Origin: Alphaproteobacteria bacterium
Lineage (GTDB): Bacteria; Pseudomonadota; Alphaproteobacteria; Caulobacterales; Maricaulaceae
Assembly (NCBI GenBank): GCA_018222865.1
Contig: JAAEZM010000004.1
Location: forward strand, 172,460 to 236,459
DNA length: 64,000 nucleotides
Direction: 5' to 3'
Of the stretch, positions 9,212 through 19,566 are shown in pieces. The position numbers and the translations under genes are program-made. The notes under the pieces were generated by a model, which saw nothing but the letters and a program-made list of their open reading frames with translations, was not told the origin of the DNA and did no database searches. Every line of letters begins with the position of its first letter. The first letter of the stretch is position 1.

Positions 9212-10324
9212 CTAAAGCCCGCGCTGCGTGGTCAGATAGGTCGCAAAACTGCCCAGCCAGTGACTTCCGGAGTAATGCTCATCAGAGACGGATGCGATTC
9301 CGGTTTGCGTATGCTCGGCAGCGCTCGCCAAAAGCGAGGCCTGTCTGGGATCGCCCTCGGGCAAGCCTGCCGCCATGCCTTCAAGCGCCCAAGCCCGAGA
9401 CAGATTCAATCCATCCAGATGCACCAATTTGCCGTCGGAGGCGTCAAAGACCACGCCCGGCGCCAGCCAGTCCGTCGACCCATCCTCCGGAATTTGCGGC
9501 AAGAAGCTGGATAGCCAGTCCGCGAACTCTGCCGGAGGCAGAATGCGCCGCATGAGATCGGCTTCCATCAAACAGGGAGACAGGAAATCCTCACCCGAGG
9601 GCTCGTAGGCAAGCGGACAATCGACATCCGCGAGATGGAAGGTGCGGACTTTCTCCACGACCAAGGTCTCAAACTCAGTATTTTCAACCCTTCGGGCGTA
9701 ATCGATCATCAAACCGAATGCGAAAGCCGTTTGCGCGTGAGTCCCAAGACGGATCGGATAGGCGAGATTTGGCAACCAATCCTCGATCTGGGCGACGATC
9801 TCAGTCTCCAGCGGTCGCAGGGTTTCGCGCCATTCGCGCTGCAGGCTGCCTTCACTTTCATCAAGTTCCGCAATGAGTTGCAGGAACCAGGCGAGGCCAT
9901 AAGGGCGCTCGAAGGACCGGCGCCCGCCTTGAACATAGTAAGCGACCTCACCCGCTATATTCTGATCCGTGAAACTCTGTGCGAGTGCCGCCTCTATCGC
10001 AGGCCGCATGGGCGTTTCAGGATCGGTCGCTAGGATACGGGTCAAAAGCCAGTGACCGTGAACCGAGGAATGCCAATCATAACAGCCATAAAAGGCCGGA
10101 TAGAGCTCGCTTGGAGGGCGCGCATCCTCATCGCTCTGCAGGACATGGCTGATCTTGTTCGGATATTCCTGGTGCACACAGCTCAAGGCGAGATCCGCGA
10201 AGCGATCTTCAACCACCCCGGCACGCGGCTCGGGCCAGGTAAGAGGCGCGGCTGTGTCCTCCTCGAACGCCGGGCTGCACCCGACAAGCACGGCGAGCGC
10301 TGCTCCACTAATCCCTAAACGCAT
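9212..10324 (-). CDS. DUF2891 family lipoprotein
   Basis: A DUF2891-type protein of 370 residues. The chosen ATG at 10324 follows AGGGGG at 7 bases and gives a short signal peptide ending in a lipobox-like LVGC; an open extension to 10393 lacks both. The conserved segment ELYPAFYGCYDWHSSVHGHW and the later HYSGSHWLGSFATYL are hallmarks of the family, which has a predicted alpha/alpha-barrel fold and no established biochemical role. The Trp/His-rich cleft suggests a carbohydrate-active or lyase-like enzyme, but that is only inference. It is flanked by tRNA-Ser and the ribosomal protein block and appears monocistronic. Confidence 0.82.
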   Translation of the reverse strand: MRLGISGAALAVLVGCSPAFEEDTAAPLTWPEPRAGVVEDRFADLALSCVHQEYPNKISHVLQSDEDARPPSELYPAFYGCYDWHSSVHGHWLLTRILATDPETPMRPAIEAALAQSFTDQNIAGEVAYYVQGGRRSFERPYGLAWFLQLIAELDESEGSLQREWRETLRPLETEIVAQIEDWLPNLAYPIRLGTHAQTAFAFGLMIDYARRVENTEFETLVVEKVRTFHLADVDCPLAYEPSGEDFLSPCLMEADLMRRILPPAEFADWLSSFLPQIPEDGSTDWLAPGVVFDASDGKLVHLDGLNLSRAWALEGMAAGLPEGDPRQASLLASAAEHTQTGIASVSDEHYSGSHWLGSFATYLTTQRGL

Positions 10325-10587
10325 GTGATGCCCCCTGAAGTCGCGATTGGTGCGTATGACCATAACGACACGCGGTTCAGCGTAAACCATCATTGGGCGC
10401 GTGACCTTGGCTTTGCGTCATGGTTTAGAGTGCGCCCATGTTCATTCTTGATGCCGTCCTGCGCTTTGGCGCGCTTTTCCGTCTTTTGGCCGTCATTATG
10501 CTGGCCCTCAGCGCCAAGTCGGCCCGTCAGACCCGGCTCTCGCCGCGACGGCTGCGGCGCAGGCGGTGTAAATCGCGCCAAGGCCAC

Positions 10588-10625
10588 GGGCAGGTCACGC
10601 ACAGCTTGCGTGGACCTGCCCTTTT
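10588..10625 (+). terminator. Intrinsic terminator upstream of rplU promoter
   Basis: The arms GGGCAGGTCACGCA and TGCGTGGACCTGCCC form a 14 bp stem with one bulge, followed by TTTT. It lies 3 bases before the rplU -35 box and would insulate the ribosomal operon from upstream transcription, or end a short transcript starting near 10430. Confidence 0.8.
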
Positions 10626-10627
10626 CA

Positions 10628-10655
10628 TTGACTCTGCGCACAAGCTGCGTATAAC
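10628..10655 (+). promoter_or_regulatory. Sigma-70 type promoter of rplU-rpmA
   Basis: TTGACT (10628-10633), 16 bases, then TATAAC (10650-10655). The predicted start near 10662 gives a leader of about 135 bases before rplU. The leader contains a small hairpin CTGCG-caaaat-CGCAG and two copies of GGCCGGTT. Confidence 0.65.
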
Positions 10656-10796
10656 CCCCGCTCCTGCCCGCATAGCGACTGCTCTGCGGGCCGGTTTTAT
10701 TTCGACAACGCTGCGCAAAATCGCAGTGAAGAAAAAGGACCTCGCGGCCGGTTCCTGAAGCGCCCGACGAGATCGAAGATTGAAGGATTAATGATC

Positions 10797-11462
10797 ATGT
10801 TTGCAGTGATCAAAACCGGCGGCAAGCAATACCGCGTCGCCACCGGAGACGAAATCCGGGTTGAGAAACTCGAAGGCCAGGCTGGCGATACGCTGGATCT
10901 TGGCGATGTTCTGCTGCTGGGCGGCGAGAGCGGCGTAACCGTCGGCTCCCCGACCGTTGAAGGCGCGCAAGTGATCGGCGAGCTTCTGGCCACCGACCGC
11001 GACCGCAAGATCATCGTTTTCAAGAAGCGTCGCCGTCAGAACTACCGCCGCACCAAGGGCCACCGTCAGTGGGGCACGACCGTGCGCATCGCGGAAATCG
11101 TTGCGCCGGGTGACAAGGCCAAGACGAAGCTGAAGACCACGACGGCCCCGGTGGCTGACGAGGCTCCTGCTGCCAAGGCTCCGGAGACCAAGGCTGCGCC
11201 GAAGAAAAAAGCGGCTGCGCCTAAAGCTGAAGCCAAGACTGAGGCTCCCGCTGCTGCAGCAGGCAATGATGAACTGACCAAGCTGACGGGTGTTGGCCCG
11301 GCGCTTGCGACGAAGCTGAATGATGCCGGCATCACGTCCTTCGCCCAGATCGCGGCGTGGACGGAAGCCGATATGGACGCTCTTTCCGAGACCATCACCG
11401 GTCTTAAGGCGAAAGCTGAAAAGGGCGATTGGATTGCAGCCGCCAAAGATCTGGCCGGCTAA
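10797..11462 (+). CDS. rplU: 50S ribosomal protein L21 with C-terminal HhH extension
   Basis: Residues 1 to about 102 are a standard L21 (MFAVIKTGGKQYRVATGDEI), which binds 23S rRNA domain V. After it comes a low-complexity Ala/Lys/Pro/Glu linker (about 105-155), then a helix-hairpin-helix-like domain beginning LTKLTGVGPALATKLNDAG and running to the end. The total is 221 residues, about twice a minimal L21. Two in-frame ATGs exist; 10797 is preferred because AAGGA lies 9 bases upstream, against 3 for the ATG at 10791, and because L21 proteins normally begin MFAVI or similar. rpmA follows after 16 bases, the usual operon. The extension is found in some alphaproteobacterial L21s and may add DNA or RNA contacts; its role is unknown. 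Confidence 0.95.
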   Translation: MFAVIKTGGKQYRVATGDEIRVEKLEGQAGDTLDLGDVLLLGGESGVTVGSPTVEGAQVIGELLATDRDRKIIVFKKRRRQNYRRTKGHRQWGTTVRIAEIVAPGDKAKTKLKTTTAPVADEAPAAKAPETKAAPKKKAAAPKAEAKTEAPAAAAGNDELTKLTGVGPALATKLNDAGITSFAQIAAWTEADMDALSETITGLKAKAEKGDWIAAAKDLAG

Positions 11463-11478
11463 GTAGGAGGACTAATCA

Positions 11479-11748
11479 ATGGCTCACAAAAAAGCAGGCG
11501 GTTCGTCCCGTAACGGTCGCGATAGTGCAGGCCGACGCCTTGGCGTCAAGAAATCCGGCGGTCAGCATGTGATCCCGGGCAATATCATTATCCGTCAGCG
11601 CGGCACCAAGGTGAATCCGGGCGAGAATGTCGGCATGGGCAAGGACCATACGCTTTTCGCTCTCACCGAAGGCCGAGTGAAGTTCGCGAAGAAGTCGGGC
11701 GGCAAGTCCTTCGTCTCCGTCGAGCCGATCGCAGACGCAGCCGAATAG
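11479..11748 (+). CDS. rpmA: 50S ribosomal protein L27
   Basis: An 89-residue L27. The N-terminus [20 protein letters not shown] reaches the peptidyl-transferase centre in known ribosomes and is intact, with no Firmicutes-type cleavable prefix. The ATG at 11479 is preceded by a textbook AGGAGG. It is co-transcribed with rplU and followed by an intrinsic terminator before the acetyltransferase gene. Confidence 0.98.
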   Translation: MAHKKAGGSSRNGRDSAGRRLGVKKSGGQHVIPGNIIIRQRGTKVNPGENVGMGKDHTLFALTEGRVKFAKKSGGKSFVSVEPIADAAE

Positions 11749-11811
11749 AACGGTTCATGACATATCGGACCGTTCGCTCATCCAGCGGGGTCCGACACGC
11801 GCAATAGCGCC

Positions 11812-11847
11812 AAAGGGGAGACGGGCCACCGCCTCCCCTTTTGTTTT
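11812..11847 (+). terminator. Intrinsic terminator after rpmA
   Basis: The arms AAAGGGGAG-a-CGG and CCG-c-CTCCCCTTT form a 12 bp stem with one mismatch, followed by TTTTGTTTT. It ends the rplU-rpmA transcript. The acetyltransferase starts 24 bases beyond, so that gene needs its own promoter or read-through. Confidence 0.85.
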
Positions 11848-11871
11848 CTCCCCGCATCGATGGAGACCAGT

Positions 11872-14642
<2,771 letters not shown>

Positions 14643-14650
<8 letters not shown>

Positions 14651-15296
14651 AGCGCGCTCAACGCCAGTTCCGATGCAGGGCCTGATCCGCGCACCTGGCG
14701 CGACCGCACCCTTGCGCGGGGAGTATTTGCCCCCGGGCGCCAAGGTCGGCCTGTTTGGCGGCAGCTTCGATCCGCCTCACAAGGGTCACATGCATGTCGC
14801 GCTCACCGCCATGCGACGCCTCGAGCTAGATCGCGTGTGGTGGCTCGTCTCACCGCAAAACCCGCTTAAAAGCCGCAAGGCCAATGATTTGGAGACCCGG
14901 CTCCAGCGCGTGCGTGACTTCGCTGACAAGCCGGGCATGGTTGTCACCGATGTGGAAGCCCGGCTGGGCATTCAGCATACGGCCGCACTGATCAAGGCGC
15001 TGAAAACCCGCCACCCGAAAAATCGCTTTGTCTGGCTTATGGGGGCAGACAATCTGGCCAGCATCCATCGTTGGCAGGATTGGACTGAGATTGTCGAGAG
15101 TCTGCCCATTGCCATCATCTCACGCCCGCTCGATCCAGTGCGTGCGCGACTGTCGATGATGGCGTCTCGCTATAAGTGCTCGCGACTTCGTGAAGGAGAG
15201 GCAAAAAGCCTCCCCTTTAAATCCGCTCCTGCATGGACCTATCTTATTGAACCGTTACAATCGGCATCATCTACGCAGCTGCGCACGAAACTCTGA
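14643..15296 (+). CDS. nadD: Nicotinate-nucleotide adenylyltransferase
   Basis: Transfers AMP to nicotinate mononucleotide in NAD synthesis. The nucleotidyltransferase motif GSFDPPHKGH is at residues 40-49 and the family segment GADNLASIHRWQDW is in the middle. The product is 217 residues from the ATG at 14643, which overlaps the proB stop; an internal ATG at 14673 would still keep all motifs. An open extension further upstream inside proB is not supported. The order proB-nadD-rsfS is common in Alphaproteobacteria, here interrupted by egtD. Confidence 0.93.
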
Positions 15297-15322
15297 ACTC
15301 CCCAAATAGGCAGGACAAAAAC

Positions 15323-16327
15323 ATGACCGACCGAGCCCTCGGCCGTCAGCAGGCTCACGCCGCACTCGACTTCTTCGAAGATCAGCACCCGCCCGCTGGC
15401 GATTTTTTGCGCGATGCCCTTGATGGCTTTGCAGCAACGCCCAAGCGCGTCCCGCCGGTCTATTTCTACGATGCCAAAGGGTCCGGCCTGTTCGACCAGA
15501 TCACGGATCTGGAGGAGTATTATGTCACGCGGACCGAGCTCAGCATCCTCGATTCCATTATGCCGGAATTGGCTGAGCGAGCGGGACCGGGCGCCGTTGT
15601 AGTTGAACCGGGGTCTGGCTCCAGTGTGAAAATTCGCAAACTCCTCGACGGGCTTGATAATCCCGCTGGATATCTGGGACTGGATATTTCCAAGACCCAT
15701 CTCATCAATGCCGTCGCTGATCTGGCGGAGAGCTATGCCGATGTCTCCGTCGGCGCGGTGTGTGCCGATTTCACGGGCGGACTGAATATCGATCATTTGC
15801 CTCTTCCTGAGGGTCGTCGGGTGATTTTCTTCCCCGGATCTACCGTCGGGAATTTCGAGCCGGACGCGGCCCGCAATCTGTTGAAGGGCTTCCGCAATGG
15901 AATGCGCAGCGGCGATGCTGTCCTGATCGGTGCGGACCGAGTGAAGGATGAAGCGCGCCTGGTCGCAGCTTATGATGATGCGGAGGGCGTAACGGCTCAG
16001 TTCAATCTCAATTTGATCAACCGGATCAATCGGGAACTGGACGGAACGATTGATGCCGGCGCGCTCAAACACCTGGCGATCTGGAATAGCGAGAAGTCTC
16101 GAATCGAAATGCACCTCGAAGCCAAGCGCGATATGCGCTTTGCCATTTCCGGCGAGCATTTCGAGATGAAGAAGGGCGAGCGCATTCACACCGAAAACTC
16201 GCATAAATTCACCCTGGCAAGCTTCTCAACCCTTGCTGAGAGCGCCGGTTTCACGGTCACCAAGACTTGGTCCGATGCCGAAAACCTGTTCACACTCTTC
16301 TGGCTCGAACCTTGCTGGGAAGCGTGA
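15323..16327 (+). CDS. egtD: L-histidine N-alpha-methyltransferase (EgtD-like)
   Basis: SAM-dependent methyltransferase expected to trimethylate histidine to hercynine, the first step of ergothioneine synthesis. The 334-residue protein has the EgtD N-terminal block FYDAKGSGLFDQITDLEEYY and the SAM-binding segment VVEPGSGSSVKIRKLLD. The C-terminal half carries NSEKSRIEMHL and the acidic pattern of EgtD. No egtB or other ergothioneine gene is in the window, although egtB is usually adjacent. It sits between nadD and rsfS with short spacing, as if inserted into the housekeeping operon. Substrate assignment rests on family resemblance. Confidence 0.86.
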   Translation: MTDRALGRQQAHAALDFFEDQHPPAGDFLRDALDGFAATPKRVPPVYFYDAKGSGLFDQITDLEEYYVTRTELSILDSIMPELAERAGPGAVVVEPGSGSSVKIRKLLDGLDNPAGYLGLDISKTHLINAVADLAESYADVSVGAVCADFTGGLNIDHLPLPEGRRVIFFPGSTVGNFEPDAARNLLKGFRNGMRSGDAVLIGADRVKDEARLVAAYDDAEGVTAQFNLNLINRINRELDGTIDAGALKHLAIWNSEKSRIEMHLEAKRDMRFAISGEHFEMKKGERIHTENSHKFTLASFSTLAESAGFTVTKTWSDAENLFTLFWLEPCWEA

Positions 16328-16371
16328 TATAAGAATATTTGTTGTATAGGTGGTCAGAAAGGACGCCCGCC

Positions 16372-16794
16372 CTGTCTATTGAACAATCCCAGCCGGTTCA
16401 GGGAGAGACGGCCTCTGCCGTCCGCGTTACCGGTGATGAAGGCCCGATCGAGGCATTGGAAACCCTGATCCTCGACACTTTGGACGACGACAAGGCCGAA
16501 GATATTGTCGCCATCGACCTGCGTGGAAAATCATCCGTCACAGATTTCATGGTCATCGCCTCCGGGCGGTCGGCGCGTCATGTCAACGCGCTGGCGGATC
16601 ATCTGCTGCGCGCTCTCAAAGAAGCCGGACGTGGATCTGCTCGCGTTGAAGGCCTGCAGGCCTGCGACTGGGTGCTGATCGATATTGGCGATATCGTCAT
16701 TCACCTCTTCCGTCCGGAAGTGCGCACTTTCTACAATCTTGAAAAGATGTGGTCGGTCGAGCCAGAGAATGCCGCGGAAAGCGCGCTCTCCTAA
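16372..16794 (+). CDS. rsfS: Ribosomal silencing factor RsfS
   Basis: RsfS binds L14 and blocks 30S-50S joining when nutrients are scarce. The conserved core starts at ETLILDTLDDDKAEDIVAID, with DFMVIASGRSARHVNALADH and the end WVLIDIGDIVIHLFRPEVR. There is no ATG, GTG or usable TTG with a ribosome site. The in-frame CTG at 16372 lies 8 bases after AGAAAGGA and gives 140 residues. The only other upstream options are TTG codons at 16339 and 16342, which have no Shine-Dalgarno and would add residues not typical of RsfS. A CTG start is rare and is proposed here from spacing only. rlmH begins immediately after the stop. Confidence 0.9.
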   Translation: MSIEQSQPVQGETASAVRVTGDEGPIEALETLILDTLDDDKAEDIVAIDLRGKSSVTDFMVIASGRSARHVNALADHLLRALKEAGRGSARVEGLQACDWVLIDIGDIVIHLFRPEVRTFYNLEKMWSVEPENAAESALS

Positions 16795-17265
16795 GTGAAG
16801 CTCACCATAGCCGCGCTCAGCCGGATCAAGTCCGGCCCCGAGCGCGAGATGCTTGACGATTATCTCAATCGCGCTTCGGCCACAGGTCGACCGTTAGGTC
16901 TCGGCCCGTTGGGCGAAACGGAAATCGATAATCGCGCGCTGAAAACCAAACGCGAGGAAAGCCAGGCACTGGCTGCGAGCCTGCCTGGCGATGCCCGCCT
17001 TGTGCTTCTCGATGAGCGCGGCAAATCCATGCCGGCTCGCCAACTCGCCCGAACGCTCGAGCAATGGCGCGATGAAGGCGTGCGAGACGCTGTATTCTGC
17101 ATTGGCGGCGCTGATGGCCATGACCATGCGGTCCTTCCCCGGCCGCACTTGATGCTCGCCTTTGGCAATACGGTCTGGCCGCATAAATTGGTGCGGATCA
17201 TGCTCGCCGAACAGCTCTATCGCGCCGTCTCCATTCTTGCCGGCTCGCCCTATCATCGCGATTAG
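16795..17265 (+). CDS. rlmH: 23S rRNA pseudouridine-1915 N3-methyltransferase
   Basis: SPOUT-class methyltransferase acting on assembled 70S ribosomes at position 1915. The 156 residues include LLDERGKSMPARQLA, the trefoil-knot segments FCIGGADGHD and LAFGNTVWPHKLVRIMLAEQ, and the terminal PYHRD, all as in the family. The start is GTG at 16795, directly abutting the rsfS TAA, so the two genes are coupled. The hydrolase genes often found next in Alphaproteobacteria are absent. Confidence 0.96.
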   Translation: MKLTIAALSRIKSGPEREMLDDYLNRASATGRPLGLGPLGETEIDNRALKTKREESQALAASLPGDARLVLLDERGKSMPARQLARTLEQWRDEGVRDAVFCIGGADGHDHAVLPRPHLMLAFGNTVWPHKLVRIMLAEQLYRAVSILAGSPYHRD

Positions 17266-17378
17266 ACGCGTCTCCAGATCGGCCGGTTGGCAAAAACAGC
17301 TGTTTCCGTGATCGAAGCGTCACAAACGCCATGCTATCACCCTTGAAAATCATCGATCCTTGTCTGTAGGGGCCTCCC

Positions 17379-19328
17379 ATGAGTGAAGCATTCGAGCGCG
17401 ATTTCGAAGACCAGCCGGTTAATCCGACAATTGATCAATCGCCGACCATCAATGATGTCATCGAACAGCGCTATTCCCGACGCGGTGTCATGGCTCTCAT
17501 GGGCAGCGCCGCCATTGCTGCAACAACCCCACTGGCCGGTTGCGCCCAATCTGCGACGGATGAAACAACCACCGAAGCGGCAGCGGAAGACTTTGTCGAA
17601 CTGGCACGCGGCGTCGACACCAACCACCAGACTGCAGGCGGGCTTGAGGATCAAATCGTGATCCGTTGGGGTGACCCGCTTTTCGACGGCATCGGCCCGT
17701 TCAACCCGCTCGCCCAAAGCGTTGCGGATCAAGAAAACCGCTTTGGCTATAATAATGACTATATCGGCTTTGTAGCCCTGCCCGATGACGAGAATGGCAA
17801 TCAACGCGCCCTTCTCTGCGTCAATCACGAGTACACGATTGGCAATCTGATGTTTTCCGGTCGCGCTGGCCGCGCCGGCACGGCTGAAGAGGCTGCGATC
17901 GAGCAGGCGGCCCATGGCGGTACGATTGTGGAGATCGTCAATATTGATGGCGCTTGGAGCTATGTTCAGGGCTCGCGCTACAACCGCCGCATTACAGCTC
18001 GCACTGAGGGCATGGAATTGACGGGCCCCGCCGCGGGTCATCCGCGTCTGGCAACCACAGCAGATCCGGAAGGTCGCTTTGTTATAGGCACACTCAATAA
18101 TTGCGCTGGCGGCATCACGCCCTGGGGCACGTATTTGATGGCTGAAGAGAATTTCAACGGCTATTTCTCCGGAGAAGCCGCCGGTCCGGAACAAGCCAAT
18201 CACGAACGCTATGGCGTGCCGGGTGGCTGGTATAATTGGGCTGAGTATGAGGCGCGTTTCGATCTCGCACGCGAGCCGAATGAGCCCAATCGCTTTGGCT
18301 GGGTTGTTGAAATCGACCCGATGGATCCGCAATCTACGCCCAAGAAGCGTACGGCGCTGGGCCGTTTCAAGCATGAGGGCGCTGAGAGCCTCGTCGCGCC
18401 AAGTGGTCAGGTCGTCCTCTATATGGGCGATGATCAGCGCTTCGATTATGTCTATAAATTCGTCACTGCGGGCCGTTTCAACGCCGATGACCGAGCAGCC
18501 AATCGCGACCTCCTGGACGAGGGCACACTCTATGTGGCGCGCTTTGATGCCGATGGGAGCGTGGAATGGATGCCCCTGGTCTACGGCCAGGGCCCGCTGA
18601 CCGAAGAGAACGACTTTTCCAGCCAGGGCGAGGTCCTTATTGAGACCCGTCGCGCGGCCGATCTTCTGGGTGCCACGCCGATGGACCGGCCGGAGGATGT
18701 TCAACCGAATCCTCAAAACGGCACCATCTATGTGATGCTGACCAATAACTCCCGGCGGAGCGAAGATCAGACCGATGCCGCCAATCCGCGCGGCCCGAAC
18801 CGCTTTGGCCACATTATTGAGATCACCGAGCCAAATGGTGACTTCACCTCCACGACTTCCCGCTGGGAAATTCTGGTTCGCTGCGGTGATCCGGCTGATC
18901 CGGCTATTGGCGCGGAATGGGGTCCAGGTCTCAGCGAAAACGGCTGGTTTGGCTCGCCAGACAATGCGGCCATGGATAGCGCCAATCGCCTTTATGTCTC
19001 GACCGATGGGAGTGAAGTGCTCAACCAGTGCGCCAATGGCGTCTGGCGTGTTGAAACCGAAGGCCTTGAGCGCGGCTATTCCCGCCTGATGTTCCTGGCA
19101 CCGACAGGGGCCGAGATCTGTGGCCCGCGTCTGTCAGACGATGAGAACACCTTCTTCCTCGCCGTACAGCATCCAGCGGATGGCGGAGAAGACTTCCCCG
19201 GTCACGCGCGGGCTTCGACCTTTGATGATCCATCAACGCGCTGGCCGGATTTCGCGCCGGACATGCCACCGCGTCCGGCCGTTGTCGCATTGACCCGAGC
19301 TGACGGAAAGACCTTCTCCGAGGTCTAG
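17379..19328 (+). CDS. phoX: PhoX-type alkaline phosphatase (DUF839)
   Basis: Secreted phosphomonoesterase of the PhoX family, which uses calcium and iron. The N-terminus holds a Tat signal with RR at residues 34-35 (YSRRGVMALMG) and possible lipobox LAGC at Cys55. The 649-residue length and blocks such as GTYLMAEENFNGYF, KHEGAESLVAPSGQVVLYMG and NNCAGGITPWGTY are those of PhoX. The ATG at 17379 follows AGGGG. The export route is Tat, in line with cofactor insertion in the cytoplasm. An unrelated PhoA-type phosphatase lies at 42.3 kb. No convincing Pho box was found upstream. Confidence 0.92.
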   Translation: MSEAFERDFEDQPVNPTIDQSPTINDVIEQRYSRRGVMALMGSAAIAATTPLAGCAQSATDETTTEAAAEDFVELARGVDTNHQTAGGLEDQIVIRWGDPLFDGIGPFNPLAQSVADQENRFGYNNDYIGFVALPDDENGNQRALLCVNHEYTIGNLMFSGRAGRAGTAEEAAIEQAAHGGTIVEIVNIDGAWSYVQGSRYNRRITARTEGMELTGPAAGHPRLATTADPEGRFVIGTLNNCAGGITPWGTYLMAEENFNGYFSGEAAGPEQANHERYGVPGGWYNWAEYEARFDLAREPNEPNRFGWVVEIDPMDPQSTPKKRTALGRFKHEGAESLVAPSGQVVLYMGDDQRFDYVYKFVTAGRFNADDRAANRDLLDEGTLYVARFDADGSVEWMPLVYGQGPLTEENDFSSQGEVLIETRRAADLLGATPMDRPEDVQPNPQNGTIYVMLTNNSRRSEDQTDAANPRGPNRFGHIIEITEPNGDFTSTTSRWEILVRCGDPADPAIGAEWGPGLSENGWFGSPDNAAMDSANRLYVSTDGSEVLNQCANGVWRVETEGLERGYSRLMFLAPTGAEICGPRLSDDENTFFLAVQHPADGGEDFPGHARASTFDDPSTRWPDFAPDMPPRPAVVALTRADGKTFSEV

Positions 19329-19364
19329 CGGGCGCACCTTGAAGGGGCGGATGAAAATCCGCCT

Positions 19365-19565
19365 CTAGAAGGCTTCCTGGGATTTCAGGCCAAGGGCCCG
19401 GAAGATCATCGCTGCAGGGCAAAAGCCGGTGAAGGCCGACTGCAGCATGTTCGCGCCGACGAATGCTGTCAGCAAAAGCCACCACGGACTGACGAAGTTC
19501 GCGAGCAGCAGGGAGATGAGAACCATCGTCCCCGCCAAGGCCATTACGGCACGTCCAACAGTCAT
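19365..19565 (-). CDS. DUF2892 small membrane protein
   Basis: A 66-residue protein with two hydrophobic helices (around VMALAGTMVLISLLLANFVS and WWLLLTAFVGANMLQSAF) followed by the conserved GFCPAAMIFRALG. That block, with its Cys-Pro, is the DUF2892/YgaP-membrane-domain signature. Such proteins occur next to rhodaneses and sulfide regulators. Here the gene starts 1 base after the RND pump and ends the adaptor-pump transcription unit, so a role in sulfur or persulfide handling at the membrane is likely by context. Its biochemical role is not known. Confidence 0.85.
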   Translation of the reverse strand: MTVGRAVMALAGTMVLISLLLANFVSPWWLLLTAFVGANMLQSAFTGFCPAAMIFRALGLKSQEAF

Positions 19566-19566
19566 A

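Larger units (their letters stand above)
10325..10796. other. Intergenic region upstream of rplU
   Basis: This spacer of about 470 bases contains, in order, the DUF2891 promoter side, an open frame starting ATG at 10438 with a hydrophobic N-terminus (MFILDAVLRFGALFRLLAVI) and an Arg-rich continuation, a strong intrinsic terminator (10588-10625), and a near-consensus promoter for rplU (10628-10655). The open frame reads through the terminator, so it is unlikely to be a normal gene; a short transcript ending at the terminator is possible. Confidence 0.45.

Noticed and set aside
10438-10758. A 106-codon gene upstream of rplU
   Set aside because: It spans an intrinsic terminator and the rplU promoter, so it is kept only as a possible short transcript.
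17310-17378. Possible Pho box before phoX (GCGTCAC repeated weakly)
   Set aside because: The direct repeats match the Pho box poorly and would not be distinguished from chance; the region before phoA is no better.
17337-18812. A 491-codon antisense open frame over phoX
   Set aside because: phoX has a Tat signal and all family blocks; the antisense frame has no recognisable domain or start signal.
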